The notes: generated by a model not told the origin, from the letters alone. A stretch of 64,000 bases of DNA from Streptacidiphilus sp. ASG 303 (GCF_020991365.1 NZ_JAJLRA010000009.1:124001-188000); one strand, 5' to 3'. Shown: positions 9,193 through 17,867, counted from the stretch's first letter. Numbers and translations are program-made.

Positions 9193-9492
9193 TCAGCCGG
9201 GCAGCTGCTGGCGGTAAGGGTCCAGCGAGGGTGCCGTCTTCGTGGCGAGGAACTCGGTGATCCGGTACTCGCACACCCCTGCCGCGACGAACGGGTCGGT
9301 GGCCGCGAGCGCCTCGATCTGCGCGCGGTCCGTCCCGGCCGCGAGGATCACCCCGCCGTCGCGCGGGACCTTGCGCCCCGAGGCGAGGAACGTCCCGGAC
9401 GTGTAGTGCTCGTCCAACCAGGCCACGTGGTCGGCCAGGACGGCGTCCACCCGGTCGGTCGGCGCGGTGTAGGTCAGCTCCAGAACGAACAT
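9193..9492 (-). CDS. YciI family protein
   Basis: Small protein of 99 residues with the YCII-related alpha/beta fold. It shows the family opening FVLELTYTAP, then DHVAWLDEHY, the conserved segment ASGRKVPRDGGVILA and the end region DPFVAAGVCEYRITEF. The ATG at 9492 gives the usual family N-terminus; an upstream in-frame ATG at 9504 would add four residues and sits closer to a GGGGGAG stretch. YciI-like proteins carry a conserved His/Asp pair, seen here in DHVAW, and have been linked to small-molecule dehalogenation or dehydration chemistry, but the reaction here is unknown. It appears monocistronic. Confidence 0.88.
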   Translation of the reverse strand: MFVLELTYTAPTDRVDAVLADHVAWLDEHYTSGTFLASGRKVPRDGGVILAAGTDRAQIEALAATDPFVAAGVCEYRITEFLATKTAPSLDPYRQQLPG

Positions 9493-9504
9493 GATCGCGA
9501 GCAT

Positions 9505-10064
9505 ACGCCCCACGGCTCCCCCGAGTCCCGGGGCCGCCGCTCCCCGGACGGGCGCGGGTCGCGGCCGGCAGGACCGGCGCGTCAGACGCGTCCGTGCCCG
9601 CCGGACCGGGGTCCGGGTCCGGGTCCGTCCGGCACCCTGCCGGGTGTACGCCGCGGACGTACCCGTCGGGCTCCGGCCGTGTCCTGCGGTTCCGGCGCAG
9701 GTCCTGTGACCGGACGGCGGCGACGTGGCGAGCCGGCCTCTCCGGCGGGGACGCCCGGTGGCTGTCCGGGCCGATCCGCACGGGGGCGGCGACCGGACGG
9801 AAGGGGGCCGGGCGGAGCCCGGTCCGGCGGGGCCGGGTGGCCCTCCGGCGGCCCGGGGCGGTGCACCGGCGGCAAGCGGACGCGCCGGCCGTCCCCGCTC
9901 CCGGGGACGTTGGCACGGGCGGCAGAAGGGTGGGCGGGGGCAACGCAGGCGGCAGCGGGACGGGTCGCGGTCGGTCCGCTCGTGCGGCGGCCCCCGGTCG
10001 GCGGGAGCAGGGCCGCCGCGCTCCTGCTGGACGGTCGACGGCGCCTGCGGCACGCGGACGGGGG
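9505..10064. other. Intergenic region without a recognised gene
   Basis: This 560-bp stretch separates two leftward genes. Open frames here are Pro/Arg-rich on both strands and lack the third-position GC pattern, family motifs and ribosome sites of real genes. No strong hairpin or palindrome was seen. The part nearest 9505 should hold the promoter of the YciI-like gene. Confidence 0.6.
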
Positions 10065-10853
10065 CTACAGCCGGTCGGCGTGGTCGGCGACGGCCTTGAC
10101 CAGGTCGCAGGCGGCCAGGCCGTCGGCGGCCGTGAACGCGACCGTCCCGTCGCCCAGACGCCATGACCTGGCCCGGGACAGCAGGGCGGCGTACCGGGGA
10201 AGGAGGCGCGCGGTGTGGTCGGCGGCCGCCGTCTTGGAGATGACGCCGCCGGTGGCCACGGTGTGGTGCAGGCGGCCGGGGCCGAGGACCAGCCATGCGA
10301 CGGCGTCGGCGGGGATCGGCGCGTGCGGGTCGCGGGAGGCGAGGCGGGGGCGCGCGTCGGCCGCCAGCGGCCGCCAGTACGAGGCGAGGTTGGCCAGGTT
10401 CCACTCCCTCAGCCAGTGCGGGTCCGGTGCCGCGCCGAGGTCCTGGGCGGCGCGGCCCCGCAGGGTCCGGCCGTACCGGTCGAGCGTGGCCCACAGCACC
10501 GGGTCGGGGTGGTGGCCGGAGCGGTGGAGGACCCCGTCGACGACGTGGGGGAAGCCGGGGGATCCGGGTGCCGGCCTCCGGCCGACGGCGTCGAGGGGGA
10601 GGTACACCGCGTCGAGGTGGGGCGGTCCGGCCGCGGCGGCGTGCAGGGCGGCCAGGGCGTCGAGCTCGTCCTCGGCGAGGGGGCGGTCGGTGACGGTCAG
10701 GATGTCCAGGTCGCTGCGGTCCGGGATCCAGTCGCCCAGCGCGGCCGATCCGGTCAGGTGGACGCCCCGGGCGAGGCCGGGGCACGCCCGGTCCAGCCCG
10801 GACAGGTAGGCGTCCAGGGCGGACCGTGCGGCGTCGTCCACCTGCGATTCCAC
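10065..10853 (-). CDS. Nucleotidyltransferase of aminoglycoside adenylyltransferase type
   Basis: A 262-residue protein with the nucleotidyltransferase signature near its start: GSAALGDWIPDRSDLDILTV, where GS plus the DxD carry out metal and nucleotide binding. The C-terminal half is helical and resembles the domain after the ANT(3'')/(9) nucleotidyltransferase core, including PADAVAWLVLGPGRLHHTVATG and ISKTAAADH. Proteins of this type transfer AMP to hydroxyls of aminoglycosides, but many chromosomal members have no proven drug substrate. The GTG at 10853 is the first start giving a sensible N-terminus; no clear ribosome site precedes it, so the start is tentative. Resistance should not be assumed from this call. 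Confidence 0.8.
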   Translation of the reverse strand: MESQVDDAARSALDAYLSGLDRACPGLARGVHLTGSAALGDWIPDRSDLDILTVTDRPLAEDELDALAALHAAAAGPPHLDAVYLPLDAVGRRPAPGSPGFPHVVDGVLHRSGHHPDPVLWATLDRYGRTLRGRAAQDLGAAPDPHWLREWNLANLASYWRPLAADARPRLASRDPHAPIPADAVAWLVLGPGRLHHTVATGGVISKTAAADHTARLLPRYAALLSRARSWRLGDGTVAFTAADGLAACDLVKAVADHADRL

Positions 10854-11478
10854 GGGCCGATGGTAGTCGTGGCGCCGCCCGCCGCCGGGCCCTCCGCCGC
10901 GATCGTCCGACTCCCGCGCCCGACTCCCGCGCCCGACCCCCGCGGACAGGCCTCGTGGGGAGCTGGCGGACGGGACCGCGACGGGCGCGGCCGTCGCAGG
11001 CCTCCTGGCCGGGAGGGCCGCGCCCTCGATCCGGTACGGCGGCTCTGGCGGCACCGCCCGTCACCTGGTGGCCGACGCCTGCGCGGCTCCGTTTCGGCCA
11101 CGCCGGCCGGCTTGCCGGCCGTGGTCCCGGGCCGCCGGAGAAGGCCGTCGCGTTCGCCGGTCTCCTCACCGTCGGCGTGGTGTTCTCCCCCGCCGTCGAC
11201 ATGACGGGCCTCCCGCGTCGGACGGCCCACGCAGGGGACCCCGGACACGGGCGACCTGGCGGTGTCCAGCCCCCACCAGCGCGAGAACGTGCTCCGCTTC
11301 GGCGGCCCCACCGCCGACGGTCTCCGCACACTCCCGCCCGCCCACGACCCCGCCCTTCGGGTGCCCGGAGACCGCAGACACCCGTATGGCCTTCTGGGAC
11401 GACACGGCCACCTGCGAGTATCAGGTCGTACTCCGCCCGCCGCGAAGAGATGCAGGGTCCCGAAGGAGCTGGGTGCCG
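10854..11478. other. Intergenic region, possible gene remnants
   Basis: This 625-bp region lies between the divergent nucleotidyltransferase and aminotransferase genes. Around 11140-11220 on the plus strand one frame reads EKAVAFAGLLTVGVVFSPAV with strong third-position GC, and around 11280-11360 another reads ENVLRFGGPTADGL. Neither is attached to a start or to a recognised family, so decayed coding sequence is possible but unproven. The rest holds no visible gene and should contain two promoters. Confidence 0.35.
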
Positions 11479-12657
11479 ATGGCGCTGATCGATGTCGAGC
11501 GGGTCCGTCGGGAGACGGCGGGGGTCGCACGGGTGGTCCATCTCAACAACGCCGGGGCGTCGCTGCCGCCCCGGCCGGTGGTCGACGCCGTGATCGGGCA
11601 TCTGCGCCTGGAGGAGCAGATCGGCGGGTACGAGGCGGCGGCAGCGCAGGCCGGGCGGATCGAGCACACCTACGACGCGCTGGCCCGCCTGGTCGGCGCC
11701 GGGCGGGACGACATCGCGGTGGTGGAGAACGCCACCCGCGCCTGGGACATGGCGTTCCACTCCCTGCCCTGGGCCGAGGGCGACCGCATCCTGACCGCCC
11801 GTGCCGAGTACGCGAGCAACGCCATCGCCTTCCTGCAGACCGCCCGCCGGCACGGTGTGCGCGTCGACGTCGTACCCGACGACGCGCACGGACAGCTCGA
11901 CGTCGACGCGCTGCGCGCCATGGTCGACGAACGGGTCAGGCTCATCGCGATCACGCACGTGCCGACCCAGGGCGGCCTGGTCAATCCGGCCGCCGAGATC
12001 GGTGAGGTGGCCCGGCAGGCCGGCGTCGTCTACCTGCTGGACGCCTGCCAGTCCATCGGCCAGATGCCCGTCGATGTCGGCGAGATCGGCTGCGACCTGC
12101 TCACCGCGACCGGCCGCAAGTTCCTGCGCGCCCCGCGCGGCACCGGCTTCCTGTACTGCTCGCCGCGGATCCGCGAACAGCTGGAGCCGCCGTTCCTGGA
12201 CCTGCACGCGGCCACCTGGACGTCGGCGGACGGCTACCAGGTCCGGGGCGACGCCCGCCGGTTCGAGAACTGGGAGACCTACTGCGCCGGCAAGATCGGC
12301 CTCGGGACCGCCGTGGACTACGCCCTCGACCTCGGCCTGGACGCGATCGGGGAACGGGTGACCCGGCTGGCCGCGACCCTGCGCGCACGCCTCCGGACGC
12401 TGCCCGGAGTGCGGGTCCACGACCGGGGGGTGCGGCAGTGCGGCATCGTGACCTTCACCGTTGAGGGCCACGACAGCCAGGACGTCGCACGGGCCCTCCG
12501 AGCCGGCGGGATCAACGTCTCGGTCTCCGTCGCCGACCATGCGCGCTGGGACTTCGAACCCCGGTCCCTGACATCGGTCGTCCGCGCCTCCGTGCACTAC
12601 TACAACACGGACGACGAGATCGACCGGCTGGTCGACGCCCTGCCGGCGCCGGCCTGA
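11479..12657 (+). CDS. Aminotransferase class V-fold PLP-dependent enzyme
   Basis: A 392-residue fold-type I PLP enzyme of the cysteine desulfurase/isopenicillin N epimerase group. Visible landmarks are HLNNAGASLPP at the N-terminus, the Asp/Gln pair in LLDACQSIGQMPVDV that contacts the cofactor, and the PLP-binding Lys214 in TATGRKFLRAPRGTGF. Length is normal for the group. No catalytic cysteine loop typical of NifS/SufS desulfurases is obvious, so an epimerase, lyase or aminotransferase role is as likely. The ATG at 11479 follows AAGGAG at 11463-11468; a GTG six bases upstream is also possible. It stands alone, so no pathway can be assigned. Confidence 0.88.
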   Translation: MALIDVERVRRETAGVARVVHLNNAGASLPPRPVVDAVIGHLRLEEQIGGYEAAAAQAGRIEHTYDALARLVGAGRDDIAVVENATRAWDMAFHSLPWAEGDRILTARAEYASNAIAFLQTARRHGVRVDVVPDDAHGQLDVDALRAMVDERVRLIAITHVPTQGGLVNPAAEIGEVARQAGVVYLLDACQSIGQMPVDVGEIGCDLLTATGRKFLRAPRGTGFLYCSPRIREQLEPPFLDLHAATWTSADGYQVRGDARRFENWETYCAGKIGLGTAVDYALDLGLDAIGERVTRLAATLRARLRTLPGVRVHDRGVRQCGIVTFTVEGHDSQDVARALRAGGINVSVSVADHARWDFEPRSLTSVVRASVHYYNTDDEIDRLVDALPAPA

Positions 12658-12985
12658 TCGTCGTCCGACCGAAGCCCCGCGCGGTGCTGAGAAGCCGCGA
12701 GCGACGCGTGTCCGAGGGGCCGGCAGCGGGCACGTCGACCGGCCGACCGACGCCCCCGCCGCCGATGCCCCGAGCGCCGGACGGCTGAGCCGAGACACCC
12801 TCAGGACGTCTTCGGGGACTCGGGAGGGGGGCGCGCGGCGCGGCCGGGGTGGGACTGGCCTGCACCCGGTGGGTCGGCCGTGTCCTCGGGCTGTCCGTCC
12901 GCGGCGGATGCGGCGGGACCGTCGCGCGCGGGCGCGGCGGCGGAATTCCGTGGCCGGTCCCGTGCACGGCTGGCAGGATCGGACG
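12658..12985. other. Intergenic region
   Basis: The 328 bp between two rightward genes hold no gene I can support. The last bases carry a probable promoter for the GNAT gene. No strong terminator hairpin was found after the aminotransferase. Confidence 0.6.
12974..12979 (+). promoter_or_regulatory. Probable -10 element for leaderless GNAT gene
   Basis: CAGGAT ends six bases before the ATG at 12986, the spacing expected when transcription begins at the start codon. This is the usual arrangement for leaderless streptomycete genes. The -35 element is not obvious. Confidence 0.45.
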
Positions 12986-13711
12986 ATGTCGACGGATCCC
13001 TTGCCGGTCAGGGCCCGCGCGCTGTGGGAGGGCCTGGCGTCGGTGCCGTTCCCGGGGAGGGGCGGTGTGCGTGTGGCCGTCTCGCCCCGGTCGCAGCTGT
13101 GCCCAGCGGGCTGGGTGGGCGTGGTGTCCCTGAGCGGGGCGGCGATCGTGACCGTGCCCGACGAGGACACCGCAGCGAGAGCCCGTGCCCTGGCGGACCT
13201 GCCGCCGGACGCGGTCGCCGACGTCGACGCGGTCCGCGGGGTGCTGCCGGTGGCACGCGTCCTGGGCCCGGCGACGCTGGCGTACACGTCCCGGGAGGAG
13301 TTCCGCCCGGTTCCGCCGGGTTCTCCGACGGTGCATCAGCTGCCCTCCGGTCACACGGACCTCCGGGGACTGGAGGAGGAGGCGGGCGAGGCGGACGCCG
13401 GGGAGGCCGGTCTGGAGGAGGCCACCTCGCCGCTGTTCGCGGTCCGCGCGGCGGGCGGGGTCGTCGCCGCGGCCGGGTACGAGGTGTGGCAGGGCCGGGC
13501 GGCCCACATCGGCGTCCTGACCGCCCCCGCCTGGCGGGGGCGGGGTCTGGCCCGGGCCACGGGTTCGGCCGCGGCGGCGCACGCCCTCGCCGCCGGGCTC
13601 CTGCCGCAGTGGCGGGCCCGGATCCCGGCGTCCAGACGTGCCGCCGCGGCCCTGGGTTTCCGGGAGCTGGGCGTCCAGTTGAGCGTCGAGCCGGGCACGG
13701 GGCGGCGGTAG
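12986..13711 (+). CDS. GNAT family N-acetyltransferase
   Basis: A 241-residue protein whose C-terminal third is a GNAT fold: motif A is HIGVLTAPAWRGRGLARATG, with the RGRGLA loop that binds acetyl-CoA pyrophosphate. It is followed by the helix and ASRRAAAALGFRELG, the end region typical of FR47-like members. The N-terminal part contains an Asp/Val-rich segment and FPGRGGV, and probably forms a degenerate second GNAT half. The substrate is unknown. ATG 12986 is chosen because a -10-like CAGGAT sits six bases upstream and family similarity begins soon after. Transcription seems independent. Confidence 0.82.
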   Translation: MSTDPLPVRARALWEGLASVPFPGRGGVRVAVSPRSQLCPAGWVGVVSLSGAAIVTVPDEDTAARARALADLPPDAVADVDAVRGVLPVARVLGPATLAYTSREEFRPVPPGSPTVHQLPSGHTDLRGLEEEAGEADAGEAGLEEATSPLFAVRAAGGVVAAAGYEVWQGRAAHIGVLTAPAWRGRGLARATGSAAAAHALAAGLLPQWRARIPASRRAAAALGFRELGVQLSVEPGTGRR

Positions 13712-13933
13712 GCGGCCTCGTACGCTCCGCGCCCTCGGGCGGCCCCACACGTTCCGGACCGCCGGGAGCCGGGGCGCTTCCGAGGTGCTGCCCGTGCGGC
13801 CGCCGTCCGGCAGCCGGACCGGGCGGCGCGGCGGGTGGTGCGGCGGGCGGCGCGGGGCGGCACGCCGGGGCGTGCCGGAGCGTCCGCCGCGCAGCGGCGG
13901 TACCGGGCCCCGCGGCCCCGCCAGGGCGGCGGG

Positions 13934-13965
13934 GCGGCCGGGCGGCCGGGCGGCCGGGCGGCCGG
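13934..13965. repeat. 8-bp tandem repeat (gcggccgg), four copies
   Basis: Four perfect copies of gcggccgg, with partial copies flanking, lie between the convergent GNAT and HNH nuclease genes. This is a slippage-prone simple repeat with no evident role. Confidence 0.8.
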
Positions 13966-13981
13966 GCGGCGGACGCGGTGG

Positions 13982-14620
13982 TCAGCAGCCGTTGAGGACG
14001 CCGGCCAGGGCGCTCTTCTCGGCGGTGTCGACGGACAGGCCGTAGTAGTACTTCACCTGGACCCAGGCGCGGACGTAGGTGCAGCGGTAGGAGGTCAGCG
14101 GGGGCAGCCAGGTGGCGGGGTCCTGGTCGCCCTTGGACTGGTTCACGTTGTCGGTGACGGCCAGGAGCTGCGGGCGGGTGATGTCGTTCGCGAACTGCTC
14201 GCGCCTGGTGCTGGTCCAGGCGGACGCGCCGGAGTCCCACGCCTCGGCCAGCGGCACCAGGTGGTCGATGTCGAGGTCGGAGGCGGCGGTCCAGGTGGCG
14301 CCGTCGTAGGGCGAGTACCAGGTGCCGGAGACGGCGGCGCAGGAGGAGTCGGTGACGACGCCCGCGCCGTCGCGCATGAGGATCCACTCCCGGGTGTTGC
14401 AGGTGCCGGAGATGGTGTCCCAGGTGGAGAAGAGGCTGCGGCTGTAGCCGGTGCGGTTCTCGGTGGCGACCTTCAGGGAGGACAGGTAGGTGCGGGCGGT
14501 GGACGCCGATATCGGGGTGGGCAGCGCCGCGTCGGCGGTGCCGGTGGCGGCGGTGAGCAGGCCGGCGGCGAGCACGGCGGTGGTGAGGGCGGCGGCGAGG
14601 CGGCGGACGGTTCCGGGCAT
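13982..14620 (-). CDS. Secreted HNH endonuclease family protein (DUF1524-like)
   Basis: A 212-residue exported nuclease-like protein. A Sec-type signal peptide spans about residues 1-32 (basic RR, hydrophobic core, cleavage near TADAA). The HNH/beta-beta-alpha metal site appears as DLDIDHLVPLAEAWDSGA, followed by the second motif RPQLLAVTDNVNQSKGDQDP, which together match the DUF1524 family of extracellular streptomycete nucleases. Two Cys pairs in the mature part suggest disulfides. ATG 14620 has AGGAG about ten bases upstream; the longer frame start at 14704 would bury the signal peptide and is rejected. A perfect inverted repeat lies upstream at 14683-14706. Confidence 0.9.
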   Translation of the reverse strand: MPGTVRRLAAALTTAVLAAGLLTAATGTADAALPTPISASTARTYLSSLKVATENRTGYSRSLFSTWDTISGTCNTREWILMRDGAGVVTDSSCAAVSGTWYSPYDGATWTAASDLDIDHLVPLAEAWDSGASAWTSTRREQFANDITRPQLLAVTDNVNQSKGDQDPATWLPPLTSYRCTYVRAWVQVKYYYGLSVDTAEKSALAGVLNGC

Positions 14621-14682
14621 GGCGGGGCACTCCTGCTGCGGAGGAGGGGCAAGGGAGGGGGTGCCGCACCAGGATTGCGCCG

Positions 14683-14706
14683 GGGTGTCTATGCGGGTAG
14701 ACACCC
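14683..14706. promoter_or_regulatory. Perfect inverted repeat upstream of HNH nuclease gene
   Basis: Arms GGGTGTCTA (14683-14691) and TAGACACCC (14698-14706) are perfectly complementary around a 6-bp spacer. The centre is about 75 bp upstream of the ATG and next to a locally AT-rich stretch (gtgaattgttcatgac). It could be an operator or a small hairpin in the leader. No neighbouring regulator gene points to its partner. Confidence 0.45.
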
Positions 14707-15439
14707 GCTTGTGAATTGTTCATGACCAGTTCGTGTCCGGCCCGCCACTCCGACGGACGCGAGGGCGCCGGAGGCCCGCACCTCGAGGTGACGGTCCGTC
14801 ATGAGAGCGCGGACGGTCCTCGGGGACCGCTGCGGACGGGTCGTGGGCTGCGCCGCACCCGGCCGGACCGCCGCGGCTCGGGACCGTCCACGGAACGGGT
14901 CGGGGCGGGATGCAGGAGCGCGAGGGCACGGACCCAGGGGCGCGGGAACGCGGGGGCGCGGTCGCACGGGGGCAGGGAGTGCTGGGGCGCGGCCCGTTGG
15001 GGATCCCGGCGTCCGCGGCGGGGGGCGGAACAGGTCGGGCGCCTCCGGCCGTGCGCCCCGGCCGGGTACGGCCCGGCCGCGGCCGGGGAGGGAGAGGGAC
15101 CGGCAGCGGGCAGCGGCGAGGCGTCCGTCCCAGCAGCGTCGGCGCGCCGGTGTCAGCGGCGGCGCGGATCCCGGCGTCGGTTCCGGCCCCGGCTGCGGCG
15201 CCGGTCGGCCCGGACATACTGCGGCCCCAGGGGGGACCGCCGCCGCGGCGCCCGGCGACGCACAGCGGGCCGCCCGACCGAAGCAGAGCGGCGGGGGCAG
15301 GGAAGCAGAGGTCCGGTGCCTGGGCACGAGCCGGCAGGACGGTCACCAGAGGGCCGGGGAGGCCGCGCTCCGCCGCCACACCGGGCGGGTCGGCCGGCGG
15401 ACCGGGGAGGCCGGGCCTCCCGCCTTCGGCAGGAAGGCG

Positions 15440-15475
15440 GTCCGCCGCCCCGCCGGGGTCGGCGGGGCGGCGGAC
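15440..15475 (-). terminator. Strong hairpin terminator
   Basis: Perfect 15-bp arms at 15440-15454 and 15461-15475 around a 6-base loop lie about 20 bp past the stop of the leftward gene ending at 15494. There is no U-run, as is common in high-GC actinobacteria. Confidence 0.8.
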
Positions 15476-15493
15476 GGAGGGGGTGAGGGAGGG

Positions 15494-15856
15494 TCAGTGG
15501 CGGTCCCACCAGCAGAACCGCCAGTGGCCCTGGGTGTAGCCCGCGTCGTAGCCGTCGGCGTACCCCCGGGCCCACCGGCGGTCGCCTCCGTTGTCGTGCG
15601 GCCTGAACTCCCGGCGGGCGTGCCGCAGGCGGCAGTCCTCGCGGGCGTCGCGGTACCCGTCGCGGTACCCCTGCCGGAAGCCCTGCCGGTACGGGTTGCC
15701 GTACGAGGGCGCCGACGTCGACGCCGCGACGGAGGCCCGGTGTGCCGTGCCCGGTGCGGCCGACGCCTGGGGGACGGTCGCCGTGGTGAGGGCGAGGGTG
15801 GCGGCGAAGAGCAGCGACCCGAGAGTCGCTGCCCGCTTCTGCTTTCCTGTGCGCAT
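15494..15856 (-). CDS. Small secreted Tyr/Gly-rich repeat protein
   Basis: A 120-residue exported protein of unknown function. Residues 1-39 form a signal peptide: basic MRTGKQKR, hydrophobic LLFAATLALTTATV and a cleavage site after ASAAP. The mature part starts with a Ser/Ala spacer and then has short aromatic-basic repeats, YRQGFRQGYRDGYRD, later echoed by YADGYDAGYTQGH, plus two cysteines. Such YxxGY/F repeats are seen in small extracellular proteins of streptomycetes, but I know of no assigned function. ATG 15856 follows GAGGAGG by eight bases, which decides the start over longer in-frame options. Monocistronic, with a strong terminator after it. Confidence 0.82.
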   Translation of the reverse strand: MRTGKQKRAATLGSLLFAATLALTTATVPQASAAPGTAHRASVAASTSAPSYGNPYRQGFRQGYRDGYRDAREDCRLRHARREFRPHDNGGDRRWARGYADGYDAGYTQGHWRFCWWDRH

Positions 15857-16274
15857 GGTTCCGGCCTCCTCGGAGTGCGGTGACATGCATGCCCTTCTCA
15901 CCATGAACCCGGCCTCGGGGGACGGCAAATCGATCTCCCGCCCCCTCCGCCGCCACCTCCCGCACGTCCCTCCCCCTCCCGACCCCGGGCACCCGGGAGG
16001 GGGCGCATCGAGGTGACGGGACACTCCGCGTCCGAGACGCCGTCAGGAACGCCGGGCGGCGGTCGCGGCCGCGCTCCGGCGCCCCGCGGCCGCGGGGACC
16101 CACGGGCGGACCGCGGGGGACGGGCGGTGCCCGGAGCGGCGCGTTCAGCGGGACGCGCGCCTCCGGTGCGCCGCGGACACGGCAGTGCGCACCCCGGTGG
16201 GCGGGACCCCCGGAGGGGGGCGTACGGTGCGGTCCCGGCACAGTGCCCATCTGCTCCGCACGGGGGGACGAGAA
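15857..16274. other. Divergent intergenic region with hairpin
   Basis: The 418 bp between the small secreted protein gene and the SPFH-like gene should hold both promoters. A 10-bp perfect stem (ccccctcccg 15972-15981 with cgggaggggg 15994-16003, 12-base loop) is the only clear element. Function could be termination of read-through or regulation. No gene was seen. Confidence 0.55.
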
Positions 16275-17246
16275 GTGACACGCAGGAAGCTGGCGTACGG
16301 CGCGGCCGGGGTGGCCGTCCTGATCGTGGTGATCAACGTGTTGTCGGCGCTGTTCGGCGGGTTCGACCGCACCGACGGCGGCGAGGTCGCGGTGGTCCGC
16401 AACGGCGGCATGTTCGACGACCGCAACATCCGGCAGATCATCCCGCCGGCCTCGGGTCTGACCTGGACGGGCCTCTACTCGACCAGCCACAAGTACCCGA
16501 GCCAGCAGCGGTTCTACACCATCACCGCCCGGGCCGGCGCCGGCGACCGGCCGGGCGTCGACGTGGTCCGCACCCCCTCCTCGGACGGGGTGGACATGGG
16601 CATCGAGGGGACGCTGTACTTCACGCTCAACCTCGACCAGAAGACGCTCCGGGACTTCGACAACAAGTTCGGCACCCGCGGCTTCACGGGCGCGGACGGC
16701 AGGCTGTACCACGCCTACGACGGCGACCTGGGCTGGTCGGCCTTCCTCGACCAGATCATCCGCCCGGTCATCGACAACGACCTGCGCGAGCAGATCTCGA
16801 GGTTCCGCTGCGCGGAGCTGGTCTCCTCCTGCGCCCTGGTGCAGAACAGCGGGTCGCCCGGGGTCCCGCCCGCCGGGGCCGGGAAGACCAACAACGGCAA
16901 CATCGCCGCGGTCCAGAACGCCGTCAACAGCTCCCTCGCCGAGGACCTGAAGGTCACGCTGGGCGACGAGTTCCTGCAGGGCCTGCGGTTCAACCTGGTG
17001 CGCGTCAGCCTGCCGGACAACGTGCAGGCGGCCGTGGACAAGGCCCAGGCGGCCTTCGCCGCCGTCTCCGAGGCGCAGGCCCGGGTGGCCCAGGCCAAGG
17101 CGGACGCGGCGGCCAACAGCGCCCGCCAGCAGGGCTACCAGAAGTGTCCGGCCTGCGCGGTCATCGACGAGATGAAGGCGATCCCGCCGAGCGTCACCAC
17201 CTTCGCCCCCGGGCAGAACTTCGCCGTGACCGCACCCGGCAAGTGA
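16275..17246 (+). CDS. Membrane-anchored SPFH/Band 7-type protein
   Basis: A 323-residue protein with one N-terminal membrane segment (residues about 8-28, AYGAAGVAVLIVVINVLSALF) after a basic VTRRK. An SPFH/prohibitin-like domain follows, beginning DGGEVAVVRNGG and containing VDMGIEGTLYFTLN. The C-terminal third, about residues 215-300, is an Ala/Gln-rich helix (VDKAQAAFAAVSEAQARVAQ) that could form the coiled coil through which these proteins oligomerise. A short tail has a CPAC motif, which could be a disulfide or metal site. The GTG at 16275 follows GGGGGG by seven bases. Such proteins scaffold membrane microdomains; the partner here is unknown. Confidence 0.82.
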   Translation: MTRRKLAYGAAGVAVLIVVINVLSALFGGFDRTDGGEVAVVRNGGMFDDRNIRQIIPPASGLTWTGLYSTSHKYPSQQRFYTITARAGAGDRPGVDVVRTPSSDGVDMGIEGTLYFTLNLDQKTLRDFDNKFGTRGFTGADGRLYHAYDGDLGWSAFLDQIIRPVIDNDLREQISRFRCAELVSSCALVQNSGSPGVPPAGAGKTNNGNIAAVQNAVNSSLAEDLKVTLGDEFLQGLRFNLVRVSLPDNVQAAVDKAQAAFAAVSEAQARVAQAKADAAANSARQQGYQKCPACAVIDEMKAIPPSVTTFAPGQNFAVTAPGK

Positions 17247-17251
17247 GGCGC

Positions 17252-17298
17252 CGGCCGCCCCGCACCACCGCCGCGCCGGGCGGGGTGCGGGGCGGCCG
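17252..17298 (+). terminator. Hairpin terminator after SPFH-like gene
   Basis: A perfect 15-bp stem (17252-17266 with 17284-17298) around a 17-base loop begins six bases past the TGA at 17246. Confidence 0.8.
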
Positions 17299-17360
17299 CC
17301 GTACGGAGGGGTGCAGGAAATCCGGCTGACCGGCGGCCGCGGCACGGGGACACTGGGCGC

Positions 17361-17867
17361 ATGCGCATCAGGGAGGTCCGGGCCGCGGACCACGGACGCC
17401 TGCAGGAGATCGAGCGGGCCGCCGGGCAGTGCTTCCGCGAGGTGGGGCTGCCGGAGATCGCCGACGACGAGCCGTTCACGGACGCCGAACTGGACCGGTA
17501 CCGGCGGGCGGGCCTGGCCTGGGCCGCGGTGGACGGGGCGGACGTGCCGGTGGCGTACCTCCTCGCGGAGCCCGTCGACGACGCCCTCCACGTCGAGCAG
17601 GTCTCGGTCCACCCCGACCACGCGCACCGCCGGATCGGGCGGGCGCTGCTGGACCACGCCGCCGGGCACGCCGCCGCCCGCGGGATGCCGGCCCTGACCC
17701 TGACCACGTTCGCCGAGGTGCCGTGGAACGCGCCCTACTACGGGCGCTGCGGCTTCCGGACCATGGCCGAGGAGCAGCTCGGGCCGGAGCTGCGGGCGCT
17801 CGTGCGGCGGGAGGCCGACCTCGGCCTCGACCTGCGGCCGCGGGTGTGCATGCGCCGACCCGTGTGA
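17361..17867 (+). CDS. GNAT family N-acetyltransferase
   Basis: A 168-residue single-domain GNAT acetyltransferase that would move an acetyl group from acetyl-CoA to an unknown amine. The core is complete: beta-4 VEQVSVHPDHAHRRIGRALLDHA with the HRRIGRA pyrophosphate loop, then LTLTTFAEVPWNAPYYGRCGF, where the Asn and the Tyr pair are typical of motif B. Start ATG 17361 gives the normal MRIREVRAADH beginning; GACACT six bases before it suggests a leaderless mRNA. It is followed at once by a hairpin terminator, so it is a single-gene unit. Confidence 0.9.
   Translation: MRIREVRAADHGRLQEIERAAGQCFREVGLPEIADDEPFTDAELDRYRRAGLAWAAVDGADVPVAYLLAEPVDDALHVEQVSVHPDHAHRRIGRALLDHAAGHAAARGMPALTLTTFAEVPWNAPYYGRCGFRTMAEEQLGPELRALVRREADLGLDLRPRVCMRRPV

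Larger units (their letters stand above)
14621..15493. other. Long intergenic region
   Basis: The 873 bp between the HNH gene and the small secreted protein gene show no credible coding frame; frames are rich in Pro/Arg/Gly and have no motif. It contains the palindrome at 14683-14706 near the HNH promoter, GC-rich ggggcgcggg-like repeats around 14920-15000, and a strong terminator at 15440-15475. Confidence 0.6.

Noticed and set aside
10065-10853. Calling the nucleotidyltransferase a proven antibiotic-resistance gene
   Set aside because: Only the catalytic fold is visible; sequence alone does not show the substrate, and many chromosomal homologues have no known drug activity.
13927-13971. 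Possible CRISPR or functional repeat array at the gcggccgg tract
   Set aside because: Units are 8 bp, contiguous and without spacers; this is a simple tandem repeat.
14716-15486. Plus- and minus-strand frames in the 14.7-15.5 kb gap
   Set aside because: Composition is Pro/Arg/Gly-rich on both strands, no domain or ribosome site was found, and starts overlap repetitive GC tracts.
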